From: an uncultured Clostridia bacterium
GTDB lineage: Bacteria; Bacillota; Clostridia; Lachnospirales; Anaerotignaceae
Length of the DNA: 64,000 bases
NCBI GenBank assembly: GCA_944383885.1
Contig: CALWRF010000018.1
Span: forward strand, 50,190 to 114,189
Direction of reading: 5' to 3'
Below, one piece after another: positions 44,278 to 54,901 of the stretch. A program made the position numbers and the translations under genes. How positions within the stretch are numbered: position 1 is the stretch's first letter; each line of letters opens with the position of its first letter. A model generated the notes under the pieces. It was given only the letters and a program-made list of their open reading frames with translations. It was not told the DNA's origin and searched no databases.

Positions 44278-44544
44278 CTACATTTCCTTGCAATACTCTT
44301 TAATCGCCTTAAGGATATCTGCGTCAAGCAGATAACTTTTCTCCTCAAGTTTTTTCTTTATATCTTCGCAGACATGTTTTGTTCCTTGAACATGCTTGAT
44401 TTTTTTACGTTTTGGGTGCTCAAGCCGGCGGTTTTTTCCATCTGCTAAGTATAAATACTCACCGTCGACAGCTGTTACTATGAAAGGAAGGGTTTTGTCA
44501 TGACCGCTTTTTGAAAAGACAATCTGACCTGTTTCAAAATCCAT
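44278..44544 (-). CDS. KOW-domain RNA-binding protein (L14e-like)
   Basis: An 88-residue protein. The N-terminal 50 residues form a KOW/SH3-like barrel (TGQIVFSKSGHDKTLPFIVT, YLYLADGKNRRLEHPKRKK). The C-terminal part is a charged helix. Proteins of this kind lie between map and infA in many Clostridia. The role is thought to be ribosome-linked RNA binding, without a defined function. Confidence 0.85.
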   Translation of the reverse strand: MDFETGQIVFSKSGHDKTLPFIVTAVDGEYLYLADGKNRRLEHPKRKKIKHVQGTKHVCEDIKKKLEEKSYLLDADILKAIKEYCKEM

Positions 44545-44588
44545 TTCATCACCTCAAAGTGTATATTAAAATCTACTGTCTGTACAGA

Positions 44589-45335
44589 TTATAAAGTAAG
44601 TATTTCAGGCTCACCGTCAGTTATATAAACAGTATTCTCATAGTGCGCCGCATTTTTACCGTCAAGCGTAACAGCCGTCCAGTCGTCATCAAGGACTTTA
44701 AGTTCGTAAGTTCCAGCTGTAACCATAGGCTCAATAGCAAGGCACATGCCTTTTAAGAGCTTAGGACCTCTTCCGCGCTGTCTGTAGTTTGGTATTGCCG
44801 GGTCCTCATGCATGTGGCGGCCTATTCCATGACCTACATAATCCCTTACAACACCAAATCCGTTGCTTTCAACATAATCCTGTACTGCTGCGGATATATC
44901 AAATAAATGACAGCCGACTTTGGCAAATTTAATGCCTTCAAAAAAACTTTGTTTTGTTACATCAATAAGCCTTTGGTCTTCAGGTGAAATTTCGCCTACA
45001 CCATAAGTTCTGGCGCAATCTCCATTAAAACCGTAAATAATGGAGCCCATATCTATGCTTATAATGTCGCCTTCTTTTAGCTTACGTTTGCCCGGTATGC
45101 CATGCACTATAACTTCGTTAACAGATGTGCATATTGAGCCCGGAAATCCGCCATAACCCTTAAACGATGGAATAGCGCCGCGACCTCTTATGAACTTTTC
45201 GGCAATAGCATCAAGCTCCAATGTTGTTACTCCCGGCTTGATATGCTCATGTAACACAGCGTCAAGTTCTACAAGTATTTTGCCTGCCGCACGCATTTTT
45301 TCAATTTGTTCTTCCGTTTTAATAGTTATAGCCAT
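44589..45335 (-). CDS. map: Methionine aminopeptidase, type I
   Basis: It removes the initiator methionine from nascent chains. The 248-residue protein holds VNEVIVHGIPGKRKLKEGDI, SIDMGSIIYGFNGDCART with the two metal aspartates, YVGHGIGRHMHEDPAIPNY with the active-site histidine, and IEPMV with a metal glutamate. It lacks the N-terminal zinc extension. It is three bases after adk. Confidence 0.97.
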   Translation of the reverse strand: MAITIKTEEQIEKMRAAGKILVELDAVLHEHIKPGVTTLELDAIAEKFIRGRGAIPSFKGYGGFPGSICTSVNEVIVHGIPGKRKLKEGDIISIDMGSIIYGFNGDCARTYGVGEISPEDQRLIDVTKQSFFEGIKFAKVGCHLFDISAAVQDYVESNGFGVVRDYVGHGIGRHMHEDPAIPNYRQRGRGPKLLKGMCLAIEPMVTAGTYELKVLDDDWTAVTLDGKNAAHYENTVYITDGEPEILTL

Positions 45336-45338
45336 TTT

Positions 45339-45971
45339 TCAGTCCCCTAACTCAGCAAAAATAGCGTTTGTTACATTATCTACGCCGCTCATTCCGTCAA
45401 CCTCTAATAAATTACCTTGTTTCTTATAGTAAGCCACAAGAGGCTCGCTCTGTTCATGGAATGTTGCAAGACGCGCTTTTCCTGCTTCCAAAGTATCGTC
45501 TTTTCTCTGTGTAAGATGTTCGCCGCATACATCACAGATACCCGGAACTTTAGAAGGAACTGATATTTTGTTATAGGAAGCGCCGCATTTTGGACATGTT
45601 TCTCTTGCGGTAATTCTTTCAAGAAGGGCTTCATCAGAGCAGTTGATGTAAATAGCCTTATCAATGCTTCCTATAAGCTCGTCAAGCTTTTCAGCCTGAA
45701 CTACTGTACGTGGGAAACCATCTAATATAAATCCATTTTTGCAGTCATCGGCTTTAATACGCTCTTTAACAATAGCAATTATAAGCTCGTCAGAAACAAG
45801 GCTTCCTGAAGACATTATATCTTTAACTTTAAGGCCAAGTTCAGAGCCTTTAGCTACTTCTTCTCTAAGCATATCTCCTGTTGAAATGTAAGCAAGACCA
45901 TATTTGGCAATAAGTTTTCTTGCCTGTGTGCCCTTGCCTGCCGCAGGAGCGCCAATAAGTACTAATTTCAT
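45339..45971 (-). CDS. adk: Adenylate kinase, zinc-binding type
   Basis: It interconverts ATP, AMP and ADP. The 210-residue protein has the P-loop GAPAAGKGTQ (7-16) and the GFPRTV segment. The lid carries a CPKC / CDVC zinc cluster, typical of Gram-positive adenylate kinases. It is between secY and map as in most Firmicutes. Confidence 0.98.
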   Translation of the reverse strand: MKLVLIGAPAAGKGTQARKLIAKYGLAYISTGDMLREEVAKGSELGLKVKDIMSSGSLVSDELIIAIVKERIKADDCKNGFILDGFPRTVVQAEKLDELIGSIDKAIYINCSDEALLERITARETCPKCGASYNKISVPSKVPGICDVCGEHLTQRKDDTLEAGKARLATFHEQSEPLVAYYKKQGNLLEVDGMSGVDNVTNAIFAELGD

Positions 45972-46006
45972 TAGCTTTCCCTCTTTTCCAAAAACTTAAG
46001 GCCGCG

Positions 46007-46028
46007 GGGAAATGCCACAGCATTTCCC
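46007..46028 (-). promoter_or_regulatory. Strong hairpin in the secY-adk gap
   Basis: GGGAAATGC (46007-46015) pairs perfectly with GCATTTCCC (46020-46028) around CACA, with a neighbouring CCGCGG. No T-run follows on the minus strand. It may be a processing site or stability element between the ribosomal-protein part and adk-map. Confidence 0.55.
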
Positions 46029-46044
46029 TTTGAACCGTAATCAA

Positions 46045-47304
46045 TTAACTTAAAAATCCTTTATAGTGGCGCATAAGAAGCTGTGATTCCATAGCTTTAA
46101 CTATATCAAGCGCAACACCAACAACGATTATAAGTGTTGTACCGCCGAAACCAACATTAAGTCCGAATACCCACTGAAGAATAAGCGGTACAAGAGCTAT
46201 AAGCGCAAATGCAATAGCGCCGATAAATGTTACTCTGTTTACAACTCTTGTAATAAAGTTGCTTGTAGGCTGACCAGGTCTTATGCCAGGTATAAAACCG
46301 CCGTTCTTTTTCATATTCTCGGCTATCTGGTTAGGATTAATAACAATAGAAGTATAGAAATAAGCAAAGAATATAATAAGAACTACATAAAGTATAGCAC
46401 CTATAGGCGATGTAAGCCTAAGAGCTTCGATAATCTTGGTATATGTCGGTCCTGGAGTAAAGAACTGTCCTATGGTTTCTGGGAACTGCACAAGTGAAAT
46501 AGCGAATATTATAGCCAAAACACCTGCTGTGTTAACCTTTATAGGCATAAATGTTGACTGACCGGCAAATGTCCTTCTGCCCATCATTTTGCCTGAATAC
46601 TGAACCGGAATCCTTCTTTCGCCGTCGTGTACTATGACAATAAACACAATAACAGCTAAAAGCAGTATAAGCACCGCCGCTACTTTTGCTATTCCTGCAG
46701 CGTCTCCGCCTTGAGCGTAATATACAAGAGATGTAATTCCGCTTGGAAGATTAGAAACGATATTTACAAATATTATCATTGATGAACCATTTGTAATACC
46801 TTTATTTGTAATCTGCTCAGCAAGCCACATAATAAATGTAGAGCCTGCAACAAGAGAGATAACAGAGCACGCTAACACAACAGCGCTTGATGAAGTAAAC
46901 ATACTTCTGTAGCTGAATGTTATACCTATAGCCTGTATTAATGCCAATACAACAGTAAGATAACGGGTATAGCCGGAAATCTTTTTCCTGCCGTCCTCGC
47001 CCTCTTTTGCCAGCTGCTCAAGTTTAGGTATAGCCACTGTAAGCAGCTGCATGATAATTGATGCATTGATATACGGTCCGATACCCATTGAGAATATAGA
47101 CCATCTGGAATTGTAACCGCCTGCTATGATGTTATAAAGTGTTCCTGTGCTTGCAGAATCCTGTGCTGCCTTAACAGCCGCAACACTAATACCAGGCAGC
47201 GCCACATGCGCACCTAATCTTATTATAGCAAGTATTACAAATGTGTAAAGGATTTTATTTCTAATATCCTTTACCTTCCATGCGTTTACAAACAATCTAA
47301 TCAA
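46045..47304 (-). CDS. secY: Preprotein translocase subunit SecY
   Basis: The 419-residue channel of the Sec translocon with ten helices. Hallmarks are GISVAAVKAAQDSAST, MGIGPYINASIIMQLLTVAI, QSTFMPIKVNTAGVLAIIFA and MKKNGGFIPGIRPGQPT. The start codon immediately follows the rplO stop with no gap. Confidence 0.98.
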   Translation of the reverse strand: MIRLFVNAWKVKDIRNKILYTFVILAIIRLGAHVALPGISVAAVKAAQDSASTGTLYNIIAGGYNSRWSIFSMGIGPYINASIIMQLLTVAIPKLEQLAKEGEDGRKKISGYTRYLTVVLALIQAIGITFSYRSMFTSSSAVVLACSVISLVAGSTFIMWLAEQITNKGITNGSSMIIFVNIVSNLPSGITSLVYYAQGGDAAGIAKVAAVLILLLAVIVFIVIVHDGERRIPVQYSGKMMGRRTFAGQSTFMPIKVNTAGVLAIIFAISLVQFPETIGQFFTPGPTYTKIIEALRLTSPIGAILYVVLIIFFAYFYTSIVINPNQIAENMKKNGGFIPGIRPGQPTSNFITRVVNRVTFIGAIAFALIALVPLILQWVFGLNVGFGGTTLIIVVGVALDIVKAMESQLLMRHYKGFLS

Positions 47305-47745
47305 TTAGATCACCTCAGCTTTTCCGCCTGCTGCCTCAATTTTCTCAACTGCTGTTTTGCTGAACTGATTAATTTTAACTGTAAGTTTTTTCTCAAGTGT
47401 GCCAACACCAAGAATCTTAACACCGTCTCTTGGGTTTTTAACAAGACCTGATTCGATTAATGCCTGTAAATCAACAACTGCGTCGTTATCAAATATATTA
47501 AGAGCCGCTACGTTAATGCCTACGATCTCTTTAGTGTTTCTGCATGTGAAACCTCTCTTAGGAAGTCTTCTGTAAAGAGGCATCTGACCGCCTTCAAAAC
47601 CTGCTTTTCCGCCTGATCCTGAACGGGCTCCCTGTCCCTTATGGCCTCTGCCTGCTGTTTTGCCGTTTCCTGAAGCGTGACCTCTGCCTCTTCTCCACGC
47701 CTTGGCGTTGGAACCCTCAGCTGGTCTTAATTCACCTAACTTCAT
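47305..47745 (-). CDS. rplO: 50S ribosomal protein L15
   Basis: A 146-residue L15. [20 protein letters not shown] and the Gly/Lys/Arg-rich [20 protein letters not shown] stretch are diagnostic; the globular C-terminal domain is complete. It abuts secY. Confidence 0.98.
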   Translation of the reverse strand: MKLGELRPAEGSNAKAWRRGRGHASGNGKTAGRGHKGQGARSGSGGKAGFEGGQMPLYRRLPKRGFTCRNTKEIVGINVAALNIFDNDAVVDLQALIESGLVKNPRDGVKILGVGTLEKKLTVKINQFSKTAVEKIEAAGGKAEVI

Positions 47746-47762
47746 TGTCGCACCTCCTTAAA

Positions 47763-47942
47763 TTAAATTTCTTCTACCTTAACAAGGTGGCTAACCTGTT
47801 TAACCATACCTCTTGTGGCAGCGTTATCCTGCTGAATAACTGATGAATGTAATTTCTTAAGACCTAAAGCCTGAACAGTTTTTTTATGCTTCGGAATAGC
47901 ACCTATAGTAGATTTCACTAATGTGATTTTAATTTCAGCCAC
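47763..47942 (-). CDS. rpmD: 50S ribosomal protein L30
   Basis: A 59-residue protein reading (M)[20 protein letters not shown], ending [10 protein letters not shown]. It starts with GTG at 47942, with GGAGG eight bases upstream. It lies between rpsE and rplO, where L30 is expected. Confidence 0.96.
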   Translation of the reverse strand: MAEIKITLVKSTIGAIPKHKKTVQALGLKKLHSSVIQQDNAATRGMVKQVSHLVKVEEI

Positions 47943-47955
47943 TTTAAATTCCTCC

Positions 47956-48459
47956 TCAGCCTAAAATTTCTTCAACAGTCTTACCGCGTAACTTAGCTAC
48001 TCTCTCTGGTGTAGTAATGTTAGCTAAACCTGCTATTGTAGCACTAACTACATTTCTCTTATTATTTGAACCTAAAGATTTTGTTCTGATATTTCTGATA
48101 CCAGCAAGCTCTAATACAGCACGTGCCGGACCGCCGGCGATAACACCAGTACCTTCTGCAGCAGGCATAAGCCTTACGCTAGCGCTTCCAAATGTGCCTG
48201 TTGTGCCATGGTAAAGGCTGTCAACTTCATTTCTCTCAACATAAATAATATTTTTCATGGCGTCTTCTTTGCCTTTGCGGATAGCGTCAGGAATTTCTGC
48301 TGCTTTACCAATACCGCATCCAACATGACCGTTCTCGTCGCCTACAACAACAAGTGCTGCAAATCTAAATGTACGACCGCCCTTAACAACCTTAGTAACA
48401 CGGTTGATAGTTACTACGTTATCTTTAAGATCGAGTGTACTTGGATCGATTCTCTTCAA
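47956..48459 (-). CDS. rpsE: 30S ribosomal protein S5
   Basis: A 167-residue S5. [20 protein letters not shown] and [20 protein letters not shown] form the double-stranded RNA-binding domain; [18 protein letters not shown] lies in the C-terminal domain. S5 helps decoding accuracy. Confidence 0.98.
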   Translation of the reverse strand: MKRIDPSTLDLKDNVVTINRVTKVVKGGRTFRFAALVVVGDENGHVGCGIGKAAEIPDAIRKGKEDAMKNIIYVERNEVDSLYHGTTGTFGSASVRLMPAAEGTGVIAGGPARAVLELAGIRNIRTKSLGSNNKRNVVSATIAGLANITTPERVAKLRGKTVEEILG

Positions 48460-48476
48460 CGTAATTTCCTCCTCGC

Positions 48477-48845
48477 TTAGAATTGTAAACCAGCTTCGCG
48501 GGCTGCGTCTGCCAATGCTTTAACTTTGCCGTGGTAAACATAACCGCCGCGGTCGAAAACTGCCTCTGTTATACCTTTTTCAATAGCTTTCTTAGCTATA
48601 GCCTCGCCTACAGCCTGAGCTGCCGCGATGTTTGATGTTGTCTCAAGCTTGCTTGCAATCTCAGCTTCCATTGTTGAAGCAGCTGCTAATGTGCAGCCGG
48701 CAGCATCATCAATGAGCTGTGCATACATGTGTTTGTTTGATCTAAAAACAGCAAGTCTTGGGCACTGCGCTGTACCACTAATTTTATTACGAATTCTGTA
48801 ATGACGTTTAATACGAGCTTTTGCGCGTGATGGCTTCGTAATCAT
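48477..48845 (-). CDS. rplR: 50S ribosomal protein L18
   Basis: A 122-residue L18, which binds 5S rRNA with L5 and L25. [20 protein letters not shown] opens it and [20 protein letters not shown] ends it. It sits between rplF and rpsE. Confidence 0.98.
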   Translation of the reverse strand: MITKPSRAKARIKRHYRIRNKISGTAQCPRLAVFRSNKHMYAQLIDDAAGCTLAAASTMEAEIASKLETTSNIAAAQAVGEAIAKKAIEKGITEAVFDRGGYVYHGKVKALADAAREAGLQF

Positions 48846-48897
48846 GTGAAATTCACACCTTTCTATAAATCAGTCACTTTCCGATATAAGTAGTTAA

Positions 48898-49440
48898 TTA
48901 CTTCTTACCGGTCTTACCAACTTTACGTCTGATATGTTCATAATCGTACTTAATACCCTTGCCCTTGTATGGCTCTGGCGGACGTTTTGTTCTGATTTCA
49001 GCCGCAAACTGTCCTACTTTTTCTTTGCTGATGCCCTTAACAATAATTTTGTTCTGACCTTCAACTACTGTTTCAATGCCTTCCGGGTCCATCATCTCTA
49101 CAAGGTGTGAATAACCAAGTGTAAGAACAAGTTTCTTTCCCTGTTTAGCCGCTCTGTAACCAACACCGTTGATTTCAAGAGTTTTTTCAAATCCTTTTGT
49201 AACGCCTTCTACCATATTGGCAATAAGTGTTCTTGTTAAACCGTGTAATTCTCTGAATCTTTTAAGGTCGCTTGGTCTTGTAACCACTACGTGACCGTCT
49301 TCAATTGCGATGTTCATGTCAGCTGATAACTTACGCTCTAAAGTACCTTTTGGTCCCTTAACTGTAACAAGATTGCCTTCGCCAATCTTGATGTCTACGC
49401 CAGCTGGTATAGCAATTGGTAATCTACCAATTCTTGACAT
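48898..49440 (-). CDS. rplF: 50S ribosomal protein L6
   Basis: A 180-residue L6. [18 protein letters not shown] is the usual start and [14 protein letters not shown] the C-terminal signature. ATG 49440 is chosen: GGAGG lies eight bases upstream and an in-frame GTG at 49449 falls inside that box. Confidence 0.98.
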   Translation of the reverse strand: MSRIGRLPIAIPAGVDIKIGEGNLVTVKGPKGTLERKLSADMNIAIEDGHVVVTRPSDLKRFRELHGLTRTLIANMVEGVTKGFEKTLEINGVGYRAAKQGKKLVLTLGYSHLVEMMDPEGIETVVEGQNKIIVKGISKEKVGQFAAEIRTKRPPEPYKGKGIKYDYEHIRRKVGKTGKK

Positions 49441-49474
49441 GTTCTGCACCTCCGTTAAATCTATTATTAATCAA

Positions 49475-49876
49475 TTACCAAACAAAGGCAACTACTTCTC
49501 CGCCTATGCCTAACTTTCTTGCTTCTTTATCAGTCATAACGCCCTTGCTTGTTGAAATAATAGCTATTCCAAGACCGCCAAGTACCTTAGGAAGTTCTTC
49601 CTTACCAGCAAAAACTCTAAGACCAGGCTTAGAAATTCTTTTAATACCAGTAATAACTTTTTCGTTTTTGTCTTTACCATATTTAAGGGTTATTCTCATA
49701 GTGCTCTTAACACCGTCTTCAATAACCTCGTATCCTTTGATGTAACCTTCGTTAGTTAAAATGTCAGCGATAGCTTTTTTCATTATTGAAACAGGTACAT
49801 CTACTGTGTCATGTTTTGCAGTATTGCCGTTTCTAATTCTTGTAAGCATATCTGCGATTGGGTCACTCATTGACAT
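49475..49876 (-). CDS. rpsH: 30S ribosomal protein S8
   Basis: A 133-residue S8. [19 protein letters not shown] at the N-terminus and [19 protein letters not shown] at the C-terminus are diagnostic. S8 binds helix 21 of 16S rRNA and in some bacteria represses the spc operon. ATG 49876 has GGAGG nine bases upstream. Confidence 0.98.
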   Translation of the reverse strand: MSMSDPIADMLTRIRNGNTAKHDTVDVPVSIMKKAIADILTNEGYIKGYEVIEDGVKSTMRITLKYGKDKNEKVITGIKRISKPGLRVFAGKEELPKVLGGLGIAIISTSKGVMTDKEARKLGIGGEVVAFVW

Positions 49877-49897
49877 ATTGAAAATCCTCCTTTCCTA

Positions 49898-50083
49898 TTA
49901 CCAGCTTGCTTTTTTAACACCAGGTATCTGACCTTTATAAGCTAACTCACGGAAGCAAATACGGCAGATTCCAAATTTTTTAAGTACAGAATGCGGTCTT
50001 CCGCAGATTCTGCAACGTGTGTAAGCTCTGGTGGAAAACTTAGGTTTTCTTGCCTGCTTAATTTTCATTGAAGTTTTAGCCAT
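49898..50083 (-). CDS. rpsZ: 30S ribosomal protein S14, zinc type
   Basis: A 61-residue S14 of the short zinc-binding type. [20 protein letters not shown] holds the four cysteines. ATG 50083 follows GGAGGG, immediately after the rplE stop. The short form fits Firmicutes. Confidence 0.97.
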   Translation of the reverse strand: MAKTSMKIKQARKPKFSTRAYTRCRICGRPHSVLKKFGICRICFRELAYKGQIPGVKKASW

Positions 50084-50096
50084 TATATTTCCCTCC

Positions 50097-50636
50097 TTAT
50101 TTCTCGAACGGCATACCGAATAACCTGAGTAACTCTCTGCCTTCCTCATCAGTTTCAGCAGTTGTTACGAAAATTATGTCCATGCCTCTGATTTTGTCAA
50201 CTTTATCATATTCGATTTCAGGGAAAATAAGCTGCTCTTTAATACCCATTGTGTAGTTGCCTCTGCCGTCAAAGCTGTTGGCTTTAACACCTCTAAAGTC
50301 ACGTACACGCGGAAGAGCTATATTTATAAGTCTGTCAGCGAACTCATACATTCTCTCACCTCTGAGAGTAACTTTGCAGCCGATTGGCATGCCCTCACGG
50401 AGTTTAAAAGCCGCAACTGACTTTTTAGCTTTTGTTATAATTGGCTTCTGACCAGAGATTATTGTAAGGTCTTTAACTGCGCCGTCAAGCACCTTAGCGT
50501 TATCTTTAGCTTCGCCAACGCCCATATTAATAACTATTTTTGAAAGCTTTGGTACAGCCATTACATTTTTATAGTTAAACTTTTTAGTCATTCCTTCTAC
50601 TACTTCTTTATCATAGAATTCTTTTAACCTGCTCAC
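50097..50636 (-). CDS. rplE: 50S ribosomal protein L5
   Basis: A 179-residue L5 that binds 5S r[23 protein letters not shown] and [18 protein letters not shown] are family hallmarks. It lies between rplX and rpsZ. Confidence 0.98.
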   Translation of the reverse strand: MSRLKEFYDKEVVEGMTKKFNYKNVMAVPKLSKIVINMGVGEAKDNAKVLDGAVKDLTIISGQKPIITKAKKSVAAFKLREGMPIGCKVTLRGERMYEFADRLINIALPRVRDFRGVKANSFDGRGNYTMGIKEQLIFPEIEYDKVDKIRGMDIIFVTTAETDEEGRELLRLFGMPFEK

Positions 50637-50656
50637 GTAAGTACCTCCTTTCCAAA

Positions 50657-50968
50657 TCAGTCAATAGCTTCGCCAGTTGACTTAGCTATTCTTACTTTCT
50701 TGCCGTTTTCGATTTTAGCGCCGATTCTTGTAGCTTTTCCGTTATGAAGGTACATAACATTTGAAGCGTCCATGAAGCTTTCTTTCTTAATTATGCCGCC
50801 CTGCTGATGAGTAGCGTTTGGCTTTTGATGCTTTGAAATCATGTTAATGCCTTCAACAATTACTCTGCCTTTTTTTCTGTCAACTACAAGGATTTTACCC
50901 TCTTTGCCTTTATCTTTTCCGGCTATAACTACAACTTTGTCGCCGGTTTTAAGCTTTGTGCTTGCCAT
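50657..50968 (-). CDS. rplX: 50S ribosomal protein L24
   Basis: A 103-residue L24, an assembly initiator of the 50S subunit. The KOW motif reads [20 protein letters not shown] near residues 5-24. [19 protein letters not shown] follows. Confidence 0.98.
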   Translation of the reverse strand: MASTKLKTGDKVVVIAGKDKGKEGKILVVDRKKGRVIVEGINMISKHQKPNATHQQGGIIKKESFMDASNVMYLHNGKATRIGAKIENGKKVRIAKSTGEAID

Positions 50969-50982
50969 CTGATGTACCTCCC

Positions 50983-51351
50983 TTATAATACTTCAGGCGC
51001 AAGAGAAAGAATTTTCATAAACTGTTTTTCCCTAAGCTCTCTTGCAACTGGTCCAAATATACGGGTGCCTCTTGGGTTTTTGTCGTCCTTGATGATAACG
51101 GCAGCGTTTTCATCAAATCTGATATAAGAACCATCAGCTCTTCCGATTGGCTTAACTGTTCTAACTACAACTGCTTTTACAACGTCACCTTTCTTAACAA
51201 CGCCGCCTGGTGTTGCTTCTTTAACGCTGCAAACTATTATATCTCCAACTCCTGCATATCTTCTGGTTGAACCACCTAATACTCTAATGCAGAGAAGTTC
51301 TTTAGCGCCTGAATTATCTGCTACTTTTAATCTGGTTTCCTGCTGAACCAT
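50983..51351 (-). CDS. rplN: 50S ribosomal protein L14
   Basis: A 122-residue L14. [20 protein letters not shown] and [20 protein letters not shown] are diagnostic. It is at the subunit interface. The gene is 14 bases before rplX. Confidence 0.98.
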   Translation of the reverse strand: MVQQETRLKVADNSGAKELLCIRVLGGSTRRYAGVGDIIVCSVKEATPGGVVKKGDVVKAVVVRTVKPIGRADGSYIRFDENAAVIIKDDKNPRGTRIFGPVARELREKQFMKILSLAPEVL

Positions 51352-51376
51352 AACATTGCCTCCTCTCGCAACAGAA

Positions 51377-51634
51377 TTATTTAGCTTTTTCGATTACTTC
51401 AACAAGTCTCCATCTCTTATCTTTAGAAAGAGGTCTTGTTTCCATTACCTTAACGCGGTCACCTACACGGCACTCATTATTTTCATCGTGTGCCTTAAGT
51501 TTGTAAGTTCTATCTATAATTTTACCATAAAGTGGGTGTTTTACTCTGTCTGCAACAGCTACAACAATAGTTTTATCCATTTTGTCGCTGACTACCAAAC
51601 CAACTCTTGTTTTACGAAGGTTTCTTTCTTCCAC
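51377..51634 (-). CDS. rpsQ: 30S ribosomal protein S17
   Basis: An 85-residue S17. [20 protein letters not shown] and [18 protein letters not shown] are hallmarks. GTG 51634 is chosen, since GAGGAGG lies seven bases upstream and an in-frame ATG at 51652 precedes that box. Length then matches the family. Confidence 0.96.
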   Translation of the reverse strand: MEERNLRKTRVGLVVSDKMDKTIVVAVADRVKHPLYGKIIDRTYKLKAHDENNECRVGDRVKVMETRPLSKDKRWRLVEVIEKAK

Positions 51635-51656
51635 CGGTATTCCTCCTCTCATTTAA

Positions 51657-51866
51657 TTACTGAGCTGCTCTCTGGTTCTGTGTAATAACGGTCTGAATTC
51701 TTGCAATATTTTTACGAACCTCGTTAATTCTTGCTGTATTATCAAGCTGGTTTGTCGCATTCTGGAATCTAAGGTTGAATAATTCCTTTTTAGCGGCAAC
51801 GAGATCCTGCTTTAACTCATCAACAGTTTTATCTTTTAATCCTTTAACGTAAGTCTTAGTTTTCAC
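51657..51866 (-). CDS. rpmC: 50S ribosomal protein L29
   Basis: A 69-residue L29 near the tunnel exit. [20 protein letters not shown] and [15 protein letters not shown] are typical. GTG 51866 gives (M)[10 protein letters not shown], the usual Clostridial start, with AAGGTG at a good distance; ATG 51872 two codons earlier is possible. The start overlaps the rplP end by 11 bases. Confidence 0.93.
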   Translation of the reverse strand: MKTKTYVKGLKDKTVDELKQDLVAAKKELFNLRFQNATNQLDNTARINEVRKNIARIQTVITQNQRAAQ

Positions 51867-52302
51867 TGCCATCACCTTCCATTTCCGCTTCCTGGTCAGC
51901 ACGAGAAACGATCTTGCACTTGATTGGCAGTTTGTGTGTAGCGAGACGAAGAGCCTCTCTTGCTATTTCCTCACTAACGCCGCCAAGCTCAAACATTACT
52001 CTGCCTGGTTTAACAACTGCAACCCAATACTCTGGTGAACCTTTACCGGAACCCATACGTGTTTCAGCAGGTTTTGCTGTAACTGGTTTCTCCGGGAAAA
52101 TTTTAATCCAAACTTTACCGCCTCTTTTTACAAATCTTGTCATGGCGATACGGGCAGCCTCAATCTGGTTTGATGTAATCCAGCTTGGCTCCATTGCAAC
52201 TATACCAAAATCACCGTAAGTAATCTTATTGCCTCTCATGGCTCTGCCTTTAAGTCTGCCTCTGAACTGTTTACGTCTTTTTACTCTTTTAGGCATTAAC
52301 AT
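51856..52302 (-). CDS. rplP: 50S ribosomal protein L16
   Basis: A 148-residue L16, part of the A-site tRNA cradle. [40 protein letters not shown] and [19 protein letters not shown] are diagnostic. The ATG shares one base with the rpsC stop (TAATG). The C-terminal tail is acidic and somewhat longer than in E. coli. Confidence 0.98.
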   Translation of the reverse strand: MLMPKRVKRRKQFRGRLKGRAMRGNKITYGDFGIVAMEPSWITSNQIEAARIAMTRFVKRGGKVWIKIFPEKPVTAKPAETRMGSGKGSPEYWVAVVKPGRVMFELGGVSEEIAREALRLATHKLPIKCKIVSRADQEAEMEGDGSEN

Positions 52303-52961
52303 TACTCAGCGCCTCCTTCCTTTTTTGCTGCTTTTACAGGAAGAACTTCTCCTTTGTAAATCCAAACCTTAACGCCTACTTTGCCGTAAGTTGTGTTTGC
52401 TTCCGCAAAGCCGTAGTCAATGTCAGCGCGAAGTGTCTGAAGAGGAATAGTTCCGTCGTGATAACTTTCTGTTCTTGCCATATCAGCACCGCCAAGACGG
52501 CCTGAGCAAGATGTTTTAATACCCTGAGCGCCGAACTTCATTGTTCTGCCCATTGCCTGCTTCATAGCACGGCGGAAAGTTACACGGTTTTCAAGCTGCT
52601 GAGCTATGTTTTCAGCTACAAGCTGGCTGTCAAGCTCTGGTCTTTTAATTTCTTCAATGTTAACATTTACTTTATATGTTGTCATTTTCTGAATCTCATT
52701 TTTAAGTTCTTCAATGGCAGCACCGTTTTTACCAATAACAATACCAGGCTTAGCTGTGTAAACAGAAATTTTAATTCTGTCTGTTGTTCTTTCAATTAAT
52801 ATTTTAGAAATGCCTGAAGCATAAAGTTTATTTTTAATAAATTTTCTAATTTTATAGTCTTCAACTAAGTTATCGGCATAACCTTTTTCAGAATACCATT
52901 TAGTATCCCAGTCTTTGATGATGCCTACTCTTAATCCATGTGGATTTACTTTCTGTCCCAT
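52302..52961 (-). CDS. rpsC: 30S ribosomal protein S3
   Basis: A 219-residue S3. [20 protein letters not shown] opens it; the KH domain has [40 protein letters not shown] is in the C-terminal domain. It lies between rplV and rplP. Confidence 0.98.
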   Translation of the reverse strand: MGQKVNPHGLRVGIIKDWDTKWYSEKGYADNLVEDYKIRKFIKNKLYASGISKILIERTTDRIKISVYTAKPGIVIGKNGAAIEELKNEIQKMTTYKVNVNIEEIKRPELDSQLVAENIAQQLENRVTFRRAMKQAMGRTMKFGAQGIKTSCSGRLGGADMARTESYHDGTIPLQTLRADIDYGFAEANTTYGKVGVKVWIYKGEVLPVKAAKKEGGAE

Positions 52962-52972
52962 TGTTAACCTCC

Positions 52973-53362
52973 TTATCTCTCATTGAGGATGATGGATATA
53001 TGGCATGATCTCTTGAGAATCTTATATGCTCTACCCTGTGCTCTTGGACGTACACGTTTTAAAGTAGGACCCTGTCCTGCGATTACCTCTTCAACATATA
53101 ACTTGCTAACATCCATACCTAAATTGTTTTCTGCATTAGCCATAGCTGATTTTAATACTTTGCCTATTATGGCAGCGGCTAATCTTGGGTTATACTGAAG
53201 CAGCGCAGCTGCTGTTTTTGCATCCTTGCCTACAATCTGGTCTAAAACAATTTTAGCTTTAGAAGCAGGGATACCTACATATTTGGCAGTTGCCTGTGGT
53301 CTTTTATCTTTATTTTCGATGTTTCTCTGTTTTTTGACTTGGCTTCTATGTCCTTTTGCCAT
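52973..53362 (-). CDS. rplV: 50S ribosomal protein L22
   Basis: A 129-residue L22 whose beta-hairpin lines the exit tunnel. [20 protein letters not shown] and [20 protein letters not shown] are hallmarks. A basic N-terminal extension ([16 protein letters not shown]) is present. Confidence 0.98.
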   Translation of the reverse strand: MAKGHRSQVKKQRNIENKDKRPQATAKYVGIPASKAKIVLDQIVGKDAKTAAALLQYNPRLAAAIIGKVLKSAMANAENNLGMDVSKLYVEEVIAGQGPTLKRVRPRAQGRAYKILKRSCHISIILNER

Positions 53363-53387
53363 GCCCCAAACCTCCTTCCAAAACTAA

Positions 53388-53672
53388 TTATTTAACTTTT
53401 GACTTCTTCTCTGCGTCTTTTCCGTGTCCTCTATATGTTCTTGTTAAGGCAAACTCACCGAGTTTATGACCAACCATGTCTTCTGTTACATATACAGGCA
53501 CATGTTTTCTTCCGTCATGAACTGCGATAGTATGACCAATCATGTCAGGGAATATTGTTGAACGACGAGACCATGTTTTAACAACTGATTTTTCACCTGA
53601 TGCGTTAAGAGCTTCTATCTTCTTTAAAAGATGCTCATCAGCGAAAGGTCCCTTTTTGAGTGATCTACTCAT
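53388..53672 (-). CDS. rpsS: 30S ribosomal protein S19
   Basis: A 94-residue S19. [20 protein letters not shown] and [20 protein letters not shown] are diagnostic. It binds S13 in the 30S head. Confidence 0.98.
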   Translation of the reverse strand: MSRSLKKGPFADEHLLKKIEALNASGEKSVVKTWSRRSTIFPDMIGHTIAVHDGRKHVPVYVTEDMVGHKLGEFALTRTYRGHGKDAEKKSKVK

Positions 53673-53717
53673 GTTTTAATCCTCCTTGTTAATTCAATCG
53701 ATTATGCGGCCAATTTA

Positions 53718-54545
53718 TCAGTCTCTTGCGTGAATGATGTATTTATTGGAAGCTTTGTGTTTCTTTCTTGTCTTATAGCCCATAGCAGGTTTGCCCCAAG
53801 GTGTCATTGGTGATGGACGACCAATTGGTGCTCTACCTTCACCACCGCCGTGTGGATGGTCGTTAGGGTTCATAACAGAACCTCTTACTGTAGGTCTTAT
53901 GCCCATGTGGCGTTTTCTACCGGCTTTACCGATTTTAACAAGCTCGTTGTCAAGGTTTCCAATCTGACCTACTGTAGCCCTGCAGTCGATAGGAAGAAGT
54001 CTCATTTCGCCTGAAGGAAGCTTAACTGTAGCGTATTTGCCCTCTTTAGCCATAAGCTGGGCAACATTGCCAGCAGCACGAACAAGCTGTCCGCCTTTGC
54101 CAGGCATCATCTCTATATTGTGGATGTTTGAACCAACAGGAATGTTTCTCATTGGAAGTGTGTTGCCAACACGAACTTCGGCATTTTCACCGTTCATAAC
54201 TGTATCGCCTACGTTAAGACCTACAGGAGCTAAAATATAGCTCTTTACGCCGTCTGCGTAAACAATAAGGGCTATGTTGGCTGTTCTGTTTGGGTCGTAT
54301 TCTATAGCTTTTACAACAGCCGGAATATTGTCTTTATTTCTCTTAAAATCTACAAGTCTGTATTTAAGTTTAGCTCCGCCGCCTTTATGACGAACTGTAA
54401 GCTTACCCTGATTATTTCTGCCTGAATTCTTCTTAATATGAACAACTAAGGATTTTTCAGGAGTTGATTTTGTAATTTCTTCGAATGTTGACACTGTCAT
54501 GTGTCTTCTTGAAGGTGTATAAGGCTTATATCTTTTGATGCCCAT
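53718..54545 (-). CDS. rplB: 50S ribosomal protein L2
   Basis: A 275-residue L2, needed for peptidyl transfer. [20 protein letters not shown], and the C-terminal [19 protein letters not shown] with the conserved histidine. ATG 54545 is selected over an in-frame codon 18 bases earlier because the family begins at MGIKRYK. Confidence 0.98.
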   Translation of the reverse strand: MGIKRYKPYTPSRRHMTVSTFEEITKSTPEKSLVVHIKKNSGRNNQGKLTVRHKGGGAKLKYRLVDFKRNKDNIPAVVKAIEYDPNRTANIALIVYADGVKSYILAPVGLNVGDTVMNGENAEVRVGNTLPMRNIPVGSNIHNIEMMPGKGGQLVRAAGNVAQLMAKEGKYATVKLPSGEMRLLPIDCRATVGQIGNLDNELVKIGKAGRKRHMGIRPTVRGSVMNPNDHPHGGGEGRAPIGRPSPMTPWGKPAMGYKTRKKHKASNKYIIHARD

Positions 54546-54601
54546 CTTCTCCACTCCTTTCAATTAATGCAATGGTGGTTTTATATACGGTTACGGGTTA
54601 A

Positions 54602-54901
54602 TTACATACCCTGGAAAATTTCAATATCTTTGCTTTCAGCTGTAAGCTGAACAATTGCTTTTTTCTTTTTAGCTGTTTTGCCGTAAATCATACCTCTTCT
54701 TTTAGTCTTTCCGGCGTAGTTCATTGTATGAACTGATGCAACTTTAGCTCCGTCGAACATTTTTTCAACAGCTTCCTTAACCTGGATTTTAGTAGCGTCC
54801 GGATGAACTAAGAAAGTGTATTTTTTGCTTTCAATGCCAGCCATACTTGCCTCTGTAATAACAGGTTTAAGTATAATGTCATAATATTTTAAGTCTGCCA
54901 T
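54602..54901 (-). CDS. rplW: 50S ribosomal protein L23
   Basis: A 99-residue L23 at the exit tunnel, docking site for trigger factor and [23 protein letters not shown] and [20 protein letters not shown] are typical. It shares one base with rplD. Confidence 0.98.
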   Translation of the reverse strand: MADLKYYDIILKPVITEASMAGIESKKYTFLVHPDATKIQVKEAVEKMFDGAKVASVHTMNYAGKTKRRGMIYGKTAKKKKAIVQLTAESKDIEIFQGM

